Assembly (NCBI GenBank): GCA_029066845.1
Contig: JAIEFR010000015.1
Span: 62,001-126,000, forward strand
DNA length: 64,000 nt
Direction: 5' to 3'
Source of the DNA: Clostridia bacterium
Lineage (GTDB): Bacteria > Bacillota > Clostridia > Christensenellales > Borkfalkiaceae
Below, piece after piece: positions 28,180-36,280 of the stretch. The notes under the pieces are model-generated. The model saw only the letters and a program-made list of their open reading frames with translations, was not told where the DNA came from and searched no databases. The position numbers were made by a program, and so were the translations under genes. How positions within the stretch are numbered: position 1 is the stretch's first letter; each line of letters begins with the position of its first letter.

Positions 28180-29082
28180 TTATTTAAGAAGCTTAACCAT
28201 AACCGCCTTCTGTGCGTGCAATCTGTTTTCCGCCTCGTCGAATATCTCTTTTGCGTGCTCCTCGAATACCTCCTCGGTAATCTCCTCACCACGGTGCGCA
28301 GGCAGGCAGTGCAGACACATAACGTCAGCCTTTGCAACGGAAAGATTTTCCTTATTGACCTGGTACGAAGCAAACGCCTTTTCTCTCTTGCTCTTTTCGC
28401 CTTCCTGACCCATTGATGCCCACACGTCGGTATATACGACGTCGGCGTCTTTGAGCGCTTCCTTTACGTCCGTCGTTATGGTAAATTCACCGTTTTCCTT
28501 TGCCCACTTCATCAGCTCGGCGTCGGGCTCGTATCCCTTTGGGCTCGCGATAGCAAACGACATACCAGTTTTAATTGCGCCTACCATAAGGCTGTTTGCC
28601 ATATTATTGCCGTCGCCCACGAAAGCCATTTTAAGCCCCTTGAAACTTCCCTTGTATTCCCTTATGGTCATAAGGTCGGCAAGCACCTGGCAGGGGTGCG
28701 CATAATCGGTAAGACCGTTTATTACGGGTATCGAGCCGTATTTTGCAAGGTCCTCGACTTCCTTTTGCTCGAAAGTACGTATCATAATGCCGTCAAGATA
28801 GCGCGAAAGCACTCTTGCCGTATCCTGCACGGGCTCGCCTCTGCCTATCTGCAAATCGTTGCTAGACAGGAATAAGCCGTAGCCGCCCAGTTCGTAAATG
28901 CCAACCTCGAAGGAAACCCTGGTACGGGTTGAAGCCTTCTGGAAAATCAGTCCCATTTTCTTACCTTTCAGGTAATCTTTCTGGATTCCGTTGTTCCTTT
29001 CAAATTTAAGTTGGTCGGCAAGGTTCAAAATCGATAATATCTCTTCCCTCGTCAAATCCTGTAATTTTAATAAATGTCTCAT
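28180..29082 (-). CDS. argF: Ornithine carbamoyltransferase
   Basis: Joins ornithine and carbamoyl phosphate to make citrulline. The 300 residues contain the carbamoyl-phosphate motif STRTRVSFE, HPCQ, the ornithine-side DVWASMGQE and catalytic HCLPAHRGEE. I start at ATG 29082 (RHLLKLQDLTREEI), which overlaps the argD stop by four bases (ATGA); longer forms of the frame run into argD. A 55-base gap separates it from carA. Confidence 0.96.
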   Translation of the reverse strand: MRHLLKLQDLTREEILSILNLADQLKFERNNGIQKDYLKGKKMGLIFQKASTRTRVSFEVGIYELGGYGLFLSSNDLQIGRGEPVQDTARVLSRYLDGIMIRTFEQKEVEDLAKYGSIPVINGLTDYAHPCQVLADLMTIREYKGSFKGLKMAFVGDGNNMANSLMVGAIKTGMSFAIASPKGYEPDAELMKWAKENGEFTITTDVKEALKDADVVYTDVWASMGQEGEKSKREKAFASYQVNKENLSVAKADVMCLHCLPAHRGEEITEEVFEEHAKEIFDEAENRLHAQKAVMVKLLK

Positions 29083-30239
29083 TCCGAAATTACCTCGTTT
29101 AATATTTTCAAAGCCGTATTTATTTCTTCTTTTGTTATGTTGAGCGGCGGTAAAAGCCTTACTTTTTCGTGGGCAGTCAGTACGATTAAGCCTTTTTCCA
29201 AACACTTCTGTGCAACTTCTCTTGCATTTTTCGTGGTAGAAATGCCAATCATCAGCCCCGTTCCACTTACCGACTTCACGTTTTTTATATGTTCGGCGTG
29301 CGTTTTTATATACGCGCCCTTGCCCTGCACTTCAAGCAGCAATTCGGGCGTAATTCTGTTTATTATACTCAGCGCACCGGCACACACGACGGGATTGCCG
29401 CCGAAAGTCGTGCCGTGATCACCGAAGCCGAATACGTTTTCGCACTTATCGAAAAGCATACACGCGCCAATCGGCAAGCCGCCTCCAAGCCCCTTTGCCG
29501 TAGTAACTATGTCGGGCGAAATGCCTGCCGCCTCATAGGCATACAGATAACCCGTTCTGCCGTTACCGCACTGCACCTCGTCGCATATCAAAAGGATATC
29601 GCGTTCCTTGCAGAACTTTTCAAGCTCTTTCAAAAAACCGAAATCGAGTGCGTTTACGCCGCTCTCTCCCTGAACGACTTCAATTATTACGGCGCAGGTC
29701 TTGTCTGTGTAACATTCGAAAATGCCGTCCATCGTGGGGTCAGCGTATTTAAAGCCTTCCAAAAACGGCGCGAAGTGTTTATGAAAACCGTCCTGTCCCG
29801 TTGCAGTCAGCGTTGCAATCGTTCTGCCGTGAAAAGAATTTTTTAACGTGATTATTTCGTTTCTGCCGTATCGCTCGTTGCCGTACTTGCGCGCCGCCTT
29901 TATTGCGCACTCGTTAGCTTCGGCTCCGCTGTTTCCGAAGAATACTTTCTTCGCACCCGTCTTTTTGCACAGCGCTTTGGCAAGCTCGGTCTGCGGCTGC
30001 GAATAATAGAGATTGCACACGTGCTGTATGCTGTCAATCTGCGCTTTAACCGCGTTTTTCCACTCTTCGTCGTTGATGCCGAAAATGTTAACTCCTATGC
30101 CCGTGGCACAATCGATATATTCCTTGCCGTCATAATCGTAAAGTTTTGCGCCCTTGCCTTCCTTGAACGCCACTTTAAAACGCGCGTACGTATTTGCTAT
30201 GTACTCGCCGTCGTCGGCAATTATCTGACTTTTATTCAT
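29079..30239 (-). CDS. argD: Acetylornithine aminotransferase
   Basis: PLP transaminase converting N-acetylglutamate semialdehyde to N-acetylornithine. The 386 residues show GSGAEANE-type binding (FFGNSGAEANECAIKAA), NSFHGRT, DEVQCGNGRTG, and TTAKGLGGGLPIGA with the PLP lysine. GAGG precedes the ATG. It lies between argB and argF, and a small AT-rich hairpin sits in the 52-base gap after argB. Confidence 0.96.
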   Translation of the reverse strand: MNKSQIIADDGEYIANTYARFKVAFKEGKGAKLYDYDGKEYIDCATGIGVNIFGINDEEWKNAVKAQIDSIQHVCNLYYSQPQTELAKALCKKTGAKKVFFGNSGAEANECAIKAARKYGNERYGRNEIITLKNSFHGRTIATLTATGQDGFHKHFAPFLEGFKYADPTMDGIFECYTDKTCAVIIEVVQGESGVNALDFGFLKELEKFCKERDILLICDEVQCGNGRTGYLYAYEAAGISPDIVTTAKGLGGGLPIGACMLFDKCENVFGFGDHGTTFGGNPVVCAGALSIINRITPELLLEVQGKGAYIKTHAEHIKNVKSVSGTGLMIGISTTKNAREVAQKCLEKGLIVLTAHEKVRLLPPLNITKEEINTALKILNEVISE

Positions 30240-30266
30240 AACAAGTTGCCCTCACTAAAATAAAGA

Positions 30267-30287
30267 CTGATTTAAAAAATAAATCAG
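30267..30287 (-). other. Small hairpin between argB and argD
   Basis: CTGATTTA (30267-30274) is complementary to TAAATCAG (30280-30287) around a five-base loop, in the only sizeable gap of the argB-argD junction. On the minus strand it is followed by TCTTTATTTT. It could be a weak processing or attenuation site, but the stem is mostly A-T and no function is shown. Confidence 0.35.
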
Positions 30288-30291
30288 CCGT

Positions 30292-31137
30292 TTACAAAAA
30301 CATTGTTCCACTGCCCTCATCGGACAATAATTCTATTAAAATCGAATGACTAACTCGTCCGTCGATAATTACGGCTTTCTTAACACCGCGACGGATCGCA
30401 TCTTTACAACATTCTATTTTTGGAATCATTCCTCCCGAAATAATACCCTGTTTGATATAAGCTGGAATATCGGAAACGTAAACCTTATGGATTAAAGTAT
30501 CGGGGTCGTCCTTGTTTTCCAACAGCCCGCGAATATCCGTCATTAAAATAAGGCTTTCCGCATTGAGTGCTCCCGCGATTGCCGACGCCGCCGTGTCCGC
30601 ATTTACGTTGTAAACGTTTCCCTCGTCGTCGTAACCTACGGTAGATATGACAGGAACGTATCCCAAGCCCAACATATCGGTAATAAGTTCAGTGTTAATC
30701 TCGGTAATTTTACCTACGTAGCCCAACTTTTCGTCCTGCATTTCGCATTTGAGCATATGATTGTCCTGCCCGCAAACACCGATAGCCTTGCCGCCGTTCT
30801 TACAGATAAGGTCAGTTAAAGACTTATTTACTTTACCTGCAAGAACCATACGCACGACTTCGGCAGTCTGTTTGTCGGTGTAACGCAGTCCGTCAACGAA
30901 CTTCGTTTCCATTCCCATTTTCTTTATGGTTTCGGAAATTTCGGGACCGCCGCCGTGCACTAACACGACCTTAATGCCGAGATAATTGAGAACGACAAGA
31001 TCACGCATAACCGACGACTTTAAATTGTCGTCAATCATTGCGTTGCCGCCGTACTTTACAACAAGTACCTTATTAAAATATTTTTTAATATAGGGCATTG
31101 CCTCTATTAAAAATTCGGCTTGTTCCTGTTTATCCAT
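30292..31137 (-). CDS. argB: Acetylglutamate kinase
   Basis: Phosphorylates N-acetylglutamate. The 281 residues have VVKYGGNAM, VVLVHGGGPEIS, NVNADTAASAIAGAL and a GSGTMFL end. An N-terminal helix (EQAEFLIEAMPYIKKYFNK) precedes the kinase core; in characterised family members this helix goes with hexamers inhibited by arginine, so feedback control is likely. It follows argJ by 1 base. Confidence 0.96.
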   Translation of the reverse strand: MDKQEQAEFLIEAMPYIKKYFNKVLVVKYGGNAMIDDNLKSSVMRDLVVLNYLGIKVVLVHGGGPEISETIKKMGMETKFVDGLRYTDKQTAEVVRMVLAGKVNKSLTDLICKNGGKAIGVCGQDNHMLKCEMQDEKLGYVGKITEINTELITDMLGLGYVPVISTVGYDDEGNVYNVNADTAASAIAGALNAESLILMTDIRGLLENKDDPDTLIHKVYVSDIPAYIKQGIISGGMIPKIECCKDAIRRGVKKAVIIDGRVSHSILIELLSDEGSGTMFL

Positions 31138-31138
31138 T

Positions 31139-32356
31139 TTAAGTCCTGTAATCGCCGTTGATTTTTACGTAATCGTAAGTCAGATCGCAACCCCACGCGG
31201 TAGCCTTTGACGACCCACTGTTGAGATTTACGTTTATTATAACTTCATCTTCCGAAAGAATTTCTTTTGCCTTTTCCTCGGAAAATTCTATGCCGAAACC
31301 GTTTTTGCAGACGGGCAAATCACCATTTGCAGAGCTGAACGAAACGTCGATAGCGTTCACGTCCACCTTTACGCCCGCATATCCGATTGCACAGAGCACC
31401 CTACCCCAGTTGGCGTCGGCACCGAACATTGCCGCTTTCACAAGCGACGACTTAATAACCGACTTTGCAACGGCTTTTGCCGTACATTTTCTGTCGGCTC
31501 CCGTAACACGGCATTCGATAAGCTTGGTCGCGCCCTCGCCGTCCTTGGCAAGCATACGCGAAAGCTTGACCGTGCAATAATTCAACGCCTTGCAGAAAGC
31601 TTTGAAATCCGCGCCTTTATCTTTAATGATATCGTTTCCGGCAAGACCGTTAGCCATAATACAGCAGGTGTCGTTGGTCGATTGGTCGCCGTCAACGCTG
31701 ACCATATTGAACGAAGTCTTTACGTCTTCCGAAAGCGCTTTTTGCAGCATCTCACTCGAAATAGCAACGTCGGAAGTTAAAAATATGAGATTTGTCGCCA
31801 TATTGGGGCAAACCATACCAACGCCCTTAGCAATAGCACCTATTTTGCAAGTCTTACCGCCCAGCTCGAAACTAACGGCAACCGACTTTCTGACAGTATC
31901 GGTCGTCATAATGGCTTCTGCAGCCAAGTTGCTGTTATCACCCAGCCCTGACCAAAGTTCGCCGAAATGCTCGCTCATAGGAGTTAAATCGAGCTGTTGT
32001 CCGATAACACCCGTCGAAGCAACAATTACATCTTTTGCCGAAATGCCCCCCGCGTTTTCCACGAGAGCACACATTCCCTCGGCTATCTCTATTCCGTTGG
32101 CGTTGCACGTATTGGCGTTACCGCTGTTGCAGATTATCGCCTGGGCGTAACCGTCAATCAGATTTTTCTTAGTGACAATAACGGGCGCACCCTTAACGAG
32201 ATTGCTCGTGTATACGCCTGCGGCTGCCGCACGGACTTCACTGACTATTAAAGCAAAATCCCTCTTTGCCTTATTTTTTCTTATTCCGCAATGAATGCCG
32301 TTCGCCTTAAAACCTGTCGGCGCGCATACACCGCCCTGTATTTCTTCAATTACCAT
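31139..32356 (-). CDS. argJ: Glutamate N-acetyltransferase / ornithine acetyltransferase
   Basis: Recycles the acetyl group from acetylornithine to glutamate; bifunctional members can also use acetyl-CoA. The precursor is 405 residues and should cleave itself between Ala187 and Thr188 in PNMATNL, giving alpha and beta chains with Thr188 as the nucleophile. KGVGMVCPNMAT, a conserved CNSGNANTCNG-like segment (CNSGNANTCN) and the DLTYDYV C-terminus support the call. No argA is in the window, which fits the acetyl-recycling route. Confidence 0.96.
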   Translation of the reverse strand: MVIEEIQGGVCAPTGFKANGIHCGIRKNKAKRDFALIVSEVRAAAAGVYTSNLVKGAPVIVTKKNLIDGYAQAIICNSGNANTCNANGIEIAEGMCALVENAGGISAKDVIVASTGVIGQQLDLTPMSEHFGELWSGLGDNSNLAAEAIMTTDTVRKSVAVSFELGGKTCKIGAIAKGVGMVCPNMATNLIFLTSDVAISSEMLQKALSEDVKTSFNMVSVDGDQSTNDTCCIMANGLAGNDIIKDKGADFKAFCKALNYCTVKLSRMLAKDGEGATKLIECRVTGADRKCTAKAVAKSVIKSSLVKAAMFGADANWGRVLCAIGYAGVKVDVNAIDVSFSSANGDLPVCKNGFGIEFSEEKAKEILSEDEVIINVNLNSGSSKATAWGCDLTYDYVKINGDYRT

Positions 32357-32374
32357 AATTAAATTTATCTTCTG

Positions 32375-33307
32375 CTACACGAGCGAAACGCACTCGTCCA
32401 GCCCGAACATTATATTCATATTCTGCACTGCCGCACCGGACGCGCCTTTTCCAAGGTTATCAAACACACTTGCAAGCAAAATCTGTTCGTCATTTCCGGT
32501 AACGTAGATATTTAACATATTCGTCCCTGCCAGCTTATTTGCCGCCAAAAACTGCGGCATATCGTCACTACTGACAATATTTATGAAGTTCTGTCTGACA
32601 TAGTACTCCGCAAAATACTCTCTAATAGTGTCTACCGTGCATTTTTTACTCAATAAACGCGTAAACAAAGGAACAGTTACACACATCCCGCAATAATAAT
32701 CACAAACGTAAGGATTGAATATTGGCTTTTGAGTCAACCCGCACTCCCTTACCATTTCGGGTATGTGTTTATGCGAAAGTGACAGAGCGTACTCACGGGG
32801 TGACGATAATTCTATATCTCTGTCAGCACTTTCGTACTGGGCAATAGCTTTTTTACCTGCCCCCGAATAACCCGAAACCGCGTGTACGACAAACGGATAA
32901 TCACTAGATACAATCCCCGCTTTAACGAGCGGTTCAACCAAAGTAATAAAACCCGTTGCATAACACCCTGGATTTGCAACCCTGTTCGAGTTCTTTATCT
33001 CCTCTCTTCTCTTATCGGAAAGTTCGGGAAGACCGTAAACCCAGTCGGCATTAGTACGATGCGCCGTCGATGCATCTATAATTTTAGTTTTAGGATTGGT
33101 AACAAGCTGCACCGCTTCAATTGCCGCCGCGTCGGGCAAGCACAGGAAGCATACGTCTGCGCTGTTAAGGCACTCCCTTCTGGCTTCTACGTTTTTTCTC
33201 AACTCCTCGGGGAGCGTAATCAACTGAATATCATCGCGCCTGCCGAGCCTGTCGTAAATTTGCAGTCCAGTGGTGCCCTCTTTACCGTCAATAAAAACTT
33301 TTATCAT
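32375..33307 (-). CDS. argC: N-acetyl-gamma-glutamyl-phosphate reductase, short type
   Basis: NADPH-dependent reduction to the semialdehyde. At 310 residues it belongs to the shorter ArgC subgroup (type 2). It begins IKVFIDGKEGTTGLQI and has NPGCYATG with the catalytic cysteine and HAVSGYSGAGKKA. Its ATG shares its A with the argG stop (TAATG). The other genes of the operon are of the usual bacterial kinds. Confidence 0.94.
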   Translation of the reverse strand: MIKVFIDGKEGTTGLQIYDRLGRRDDIQLITLPEELRKNVEARRECLNSADVCFLCLPDAAAIEAVQLVTNPKTKIIDASTAHRTNADWVYGLPELSDKRREEIKNSNRVANPGCYATGFITLVEPLVKAGIVSSDYPFVVHAVSGYSGAGKKAIAQYESADRDIELSSPREYALSLSHKHIPEMVRECGLTQKPIFNPYVCDYYCGMCVTVPLFTRLLSKKCTVDTIREYFAEYYVRQNFINIVSSDDMPQFLAANKLAGTNMLNIYVTGNDEQILLASVFDNLGKGASGAAVQNMNIMFGLDECVSLV

Positions 33308-34527
33308 TATTTAAGTTTCTTCTGTTCAAGCAAAGCTTTAACCTTAATAGGCAAACCGAACAGATTTATAAAGCCCTGCGAATCAAGCTGATCATAGCAA
33401 TCATCCTCACCGAACGTTGCAATGTCCTCGCTATACAGCGAATGAGGAGAAGTAATTCCGGCATTAATAATATTGCCCTTATAAATTCTCAGCTTTACGT
33501 CGCCCGTAACTGTTTCCTGCGTCTTGGCAACGAATGCATCCAAAGCTTCGCGGAGCGGCGTAAACCACTGTCCGTCATAAACCATTTCGCCGTATTTAAT
33601 GCCTATTATCTGCTTGTAGTGCTGCGTAGCCTTGTCAAGGCATATCGATTCGAGCATTTCGTGCGCCGCATATAAAATCGTACCGCCGGGAGTTTCGTAC
33701 ACGCCGCGCGACTTCATACCGACAAGCCTGTTTTCAACCATATCGATAAGTCCGACGCCGTTTTCACCGCCGATTTTGTTGAGAGTTTCTATGAGCTCGA
33801 CAGCACCCATCTTTTTGCCGTCAACCGCCGTAGGAACACCCTTTTCGAAATGTATAGTTACGTAGGTCGATTTGTCGGGAGCCTTCCAGGGCGATACGCC
33901 AAGCTCCAGAATCTTGTCGTAATCGGGCTCGTTTGCAGGATTTTCGAGATCAAGTCCCTCGTGCGACAAATGCCAAAGATTCTTATCCTTAGAATAATTG
34001 GTTTCCCTGTTTATTTTTAAAGGAATTTTATGAGCTTCGGCGTAATCGATTTCCTCGTCACGGCTCTTGATGTCCCAAATTCTCCAAGGTGCGATTATCT
34101 TCATATCGGGCGCAAACGCCTTAATCGACAATTCGAAACGAACCTGGTCGTTACCCTTACCAGTGCAGCCGTGGCAAATAGCGTCGGCACCTTCCTTCTT
34201 GGCAATTTCCACAATTCTTTTTGCGATAATCGGACGAGCGAATGACGTTCCGAGCAGATATTTATTTTCATACACTGCGCCCGCCATCATCGTGGGATAA
34301 ATGTAGTCTTCGATGAACTCTTTTTTCAAATCCTCGATATAGAGTTTGGAAGCGCCGGTTTTTAACGCCTTCTCCTCAAGACCTTCAAGCTCGGTAGTTT
34401 GTCCCACATCGCCGGAAACGGCAACAACTTCGCAGTTATCGTAATTCTCTTTCAGCCAGGGGATAATAATCGACGTGTCAAGACCGCCCGAATATGCAAG
34501 AACAACCTTTTTGATTTTGTTTTCCAT
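33307..34527 (-). CDS. argG: Argininosuccinate synthase
   Basis: Condenses citrulline with aspartate using ATP. The 406 residues have the N-type ATP loop [28 protein letters not shown], and the C-terminal TPGGTIL and [10 protein letters not shown] segments. It is the first gene of the operon, preceded by a good promoter and ARG-box-like sites. The usual partner gene argH (argininosuccinate lyase) is not in this operon or anywhere in the window. Confidence 0.97.
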   Translation of the reverse strand: MENKIKKVVLAYSGGLDTSIIIPWLKENYDNCEVVAVSGDVGQTTELEGLEEKALKTGASKLYIEDLKKEFIEDYIYPTMMAGAVYENKYLLGTSFARPIIAKRIVEIAKKEGADAICHGCTGKGNDQVRFELSIKAFAPDMKIIAPWRIWDIKSRDEEIDYAEAHKIPLKINRETNYSKDKNLWHLSHEGLDLENPANEPDYDKILELGVSPWKAPDKSTYVTIHFEKGVPTAVDGKKMGAVELIETLNKIGGENGVGLIDMVENRLVGMKSRGVYETPGGTILYAAHEMLESICLDKATQHYKQIIGIKYGEMVYDGQWFTPLREALDAFVAKTQETVTGDVKLRIYKGNIINAGITSPHSLYSEDIATFGEDDCYDQLDSQGFINLFGLPIKVKALLEQKKLK

Positions 34528-34578
34528 AAATCACATCTCTTTTATTGAAATTTAGGTCGCCTTTCGACAACCTGGAAT

Positions 34579-34608
34579 ATTATACAATACACACTTTATT
34601 TAAGTCAA
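34579..34608 (-). promoter_or_regulatory. Promoter of the arginine operon
   Basis: On the minus strand TTGACT (34608-34603) and TATAAT (34584-34579) are 18 bases apart. Transcription should start near 34572, giving a leader of about 45 bases. The leader contains a short GTCG/CGAC hairpin around AAAGG. Confidence 0.75.
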
Positions 34609-34657
34609 GCAAATTGCGGTTGAATTTATAAAAAAAGATTATAATAAAATGTATAAA

Positions 34658-34726
34658 TTTTCAAGAATATTCATAAAACACTTATAATTATACATTTATA
34701 AGAAAATCAATGCATATTTACAAATT
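34658..34726. promoter_or_regulatory. Three ARG-box-like operator sites upstream of argG
   Basis: Sites compared with the ArgR/AhrC consensus WNTGNATWWWWATNCANW: 34658-34675 and 34679-34696 (both read on the minus strand, with a perfect left half TGNAT plus AT-rich centre) and 34709-34726 (plus strand, 16 of 18 positions). The first two are separated by 3 bases, the spacing of paired ARG boxes in characterised operators. They lie 50 or more bases upstream of the main -35 box. A weak second promoter, TTGAAA (34664-34659) with TATAAT (34643-34638), overlaps the first site. Confidence 0.5.
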
Positions 34727-34739
34727 ACCAACAATTGCG

Positions 34740-35387
34740 TTAATAGAGTGTAGTCAACCGTGCATACTCTTTCAGGTTGCGCCTTATAACTTTATATTCC
34801 GGCATAATAGATTCCAATAATCCGTAAAACTTTGCCGAGTGGTCCATATATACCGTGTGGCATAATTCGTGAACTATAACGTAACGCCAGAATTCTTCCG
34901 AGAGCATCAATAGCTTCCAGTTGAATTTTATTTCCCCTGTCGAGTTGCAGCATCCCCACCTCGACTTAAAATCTCTGAACGAAATACTTCTATACATAAA
35001 CTGGTACTGCGAACAGACGTTTTCGGTTATCTGCTTAAACTCTTGCTCAAACTTGGTAACATACAATTTTTTAAGGTTTTTAAGCGATTTTATCCGCACT
35101 TCACTTTCGGATAAAAAGTTGCCGCCGTTTTCATCAATAATAAGCGGAACGGAGTTACCCTTCACCAATATTTTTTTGTAAGAAATTTCAGCTGCAAGAA
35201 ATTGATTTTTCTGCTCGTTTGCCGAAATATGGCGCTCTATCCATTTAGCTTTACTTAACAAAAACTTTTCAATTTCCGCATCGCTGAATCTTTTGGGACA
35301 AGTGACAATTACTCTGTTGTCCTCAAGTATGCGCACACAGATACTTTTTCTGGCAGAACGCTTGACTTCGTATTTTATGTCAATCAT
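34740..35387 (-). CDS. YgjP-type zinc metallopeptidase (DUF45)
   Basis: A 215-residue cytoplasmic protein with the gluzincin motif HELCH followed by MDHSAKFYGLLE, giving the third zinc ligand, and SRWGCCNSTGEIKFNWKLL, the hallmark of the YgjP/DUF45 family. Family members are thought to be SprT-like metal-dependent proteases; substrates are unknown. It starts inside the end of the thioesterase gene (8-base overlap), so the two are translationally coupled. No terminator is seen between it and the arginine operon promoter region. Confidence 0.88.
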   Translation of the reverse strand: MIDIKYEVKRSARKSICVRILEDNRVIVTCPKRFSDAEIEKFLLSKAKWIERHISANEQKNQFLAAEISYKKILVKGNSVPLIIDENGGNFLSESEVRIKSLKNLKKLYVTKFEQEFKQITENVCSQYQFMYRSISFRDFKSRWGCCNSTGEIKFNWKLLMLSEEFWRYVIVHELCHTVYMDHSAKFYGLLESIMPEYKVIRRNLKEYARLTTLY

Positions 35388-36117
35388 AAAAATTTATCTG
35401 CGCCTGCACACGAAGCTCACCGCCGACGCGCCCTTCTACAACCCAGCTTCCATTTTCCTGTCGCTGCTTGTAAATATCGAGTGCTTCACCGAATTTGCTC
35501 TGCTTAACGTAGGTTATACGAACCGCCGAAATACTCTTCCCAGCAAGCTCGCCAACTGAAAACGCATCAAGTAAAAAATCGGAATATTTTGTATTGTTGA
35601 CGTGGTCGTAATGGTCGTAGTCAGAATATGAAATGACCTTTGAATAGCTCTTATCAGTGACAGCAATTTCAGGTATTTTGAAGTTAGACACGTCCACGGA
35701 GCGGAAATCATTGTATTGCAGTTCCGAAGGCAATGCCGCCGAACTGGGCAACAATGAAAAATCTTTAAGATCAACAAGACACCACCTGGAAGTTGCAACA
35801 CCAACCTTCTCCTCACCTACATATAATTCAAAATCTCTGAGAACGATAAGCTTTTTGGGCTTAATCGGCCAGGTGTTGACGGTAAGTATATCGCCCAACT
35901 TTATAGGGCGGTAAAGGTCGATATACCAGTTCACTATTACAAAGCCGATTTTTTTAGGTTGCAGAACAGAATAGCCGAAACCAAGCTCCTCAGCAGAAAG
36001 GCAAGCCGACTCTTCCATCAATGAAAGAAGCGACGAAAGTTTTAAATTATCGGAAAAGTCAACGTCGGTATATCTTATTTCATATTGCTTGCTATGACAG
36101 TACACTTTAACTTCCAA
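35380..36117 (-). CDS. Acyl-ACP thioesterase (FatA/FatB-like)
   Basis: Releases fatty acids from acyl-carrier protein. The 245 residues form a double hotdog: the first half starts YEIRYTDVDFSDNLKLSSLL, the second carries SDYDHYDHVNNTKY, the Asp-Asn-His region of plant-type and clostridial thioesterases. The start is uncertain: the longest form begins at TTG 36117, only 1 base after GGAG, and a GTG at 36105 is an alternative. It is divergent from the PadR gene and overlaps the YgjP gene downstream. Confidence 0.85.
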   Translation of the reverse strand: MEVKVYCHSKQYEIRYTDVDFSDNLKLSSLLSLMEESACLSAEELGFGYSVLQPKKIGFVIVNWYIDLYRPIKLGDILTVNTWPIKPKKLIVLRDFELYVGEEKVGVATSRWCLVDLKDFSLLPSSAALPSELQYNDFRSVDVSNFKIPEIAVTDKSYSKVISYSDYDHYDHVNNTKYSDFLLDAFSVGELAGKSISAVRITYVKQSKFGEALDIYKQRQENGSWVVEGRVGGELRVQAQINFYD

Positions 36118-36204
36118 TCTCCTTTTGCAATTTAATAAATTGTATCACTAGAGTCGACTTTTGTCTATAAAATTTTACATTTTAAGCCGTTTATGTGTGA
36201 CATA

Positions 36205-36256
36205 GTACCATTTATTTTGTTAAACAATTGACATTTATTGTATAATATGGTACAAT
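36205..36256 (+). promoter_or_regulatory. padR-type promoter with flanking dyad
   Basis: TTGACA (36228-36233) and TACAAT (36251-36256) are 17 bases apart, giving a promoter for the membrane-anchored regulator. An inverted repeat, GTACCAT (36205-36211) and ATGGTAC (36247-36253), has its arms 42 bases apart, four turns of the helix. One arm overlaps the -10 box and the other lies upstream of the -35 box. This arrangement suits an autoregulatory operator; that is inference. Confidence 0.55.
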
Positions 36257-36280
36257 TACTACAATATATGGAGTAATGTG

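Noticed and set aside
29083..29205. A 41-residue N-terminal extension of ArgF
   Set aside because: It lies inside argD in another frame; the ATGA overlap at 29082 gives the usual start of ornithine carbamoyltransferases.
34528..34578. Riboswitch in the argG leader
   Set aside because: The leader is about 45 bases with one short hairpin, too small for a known riboswitch class.
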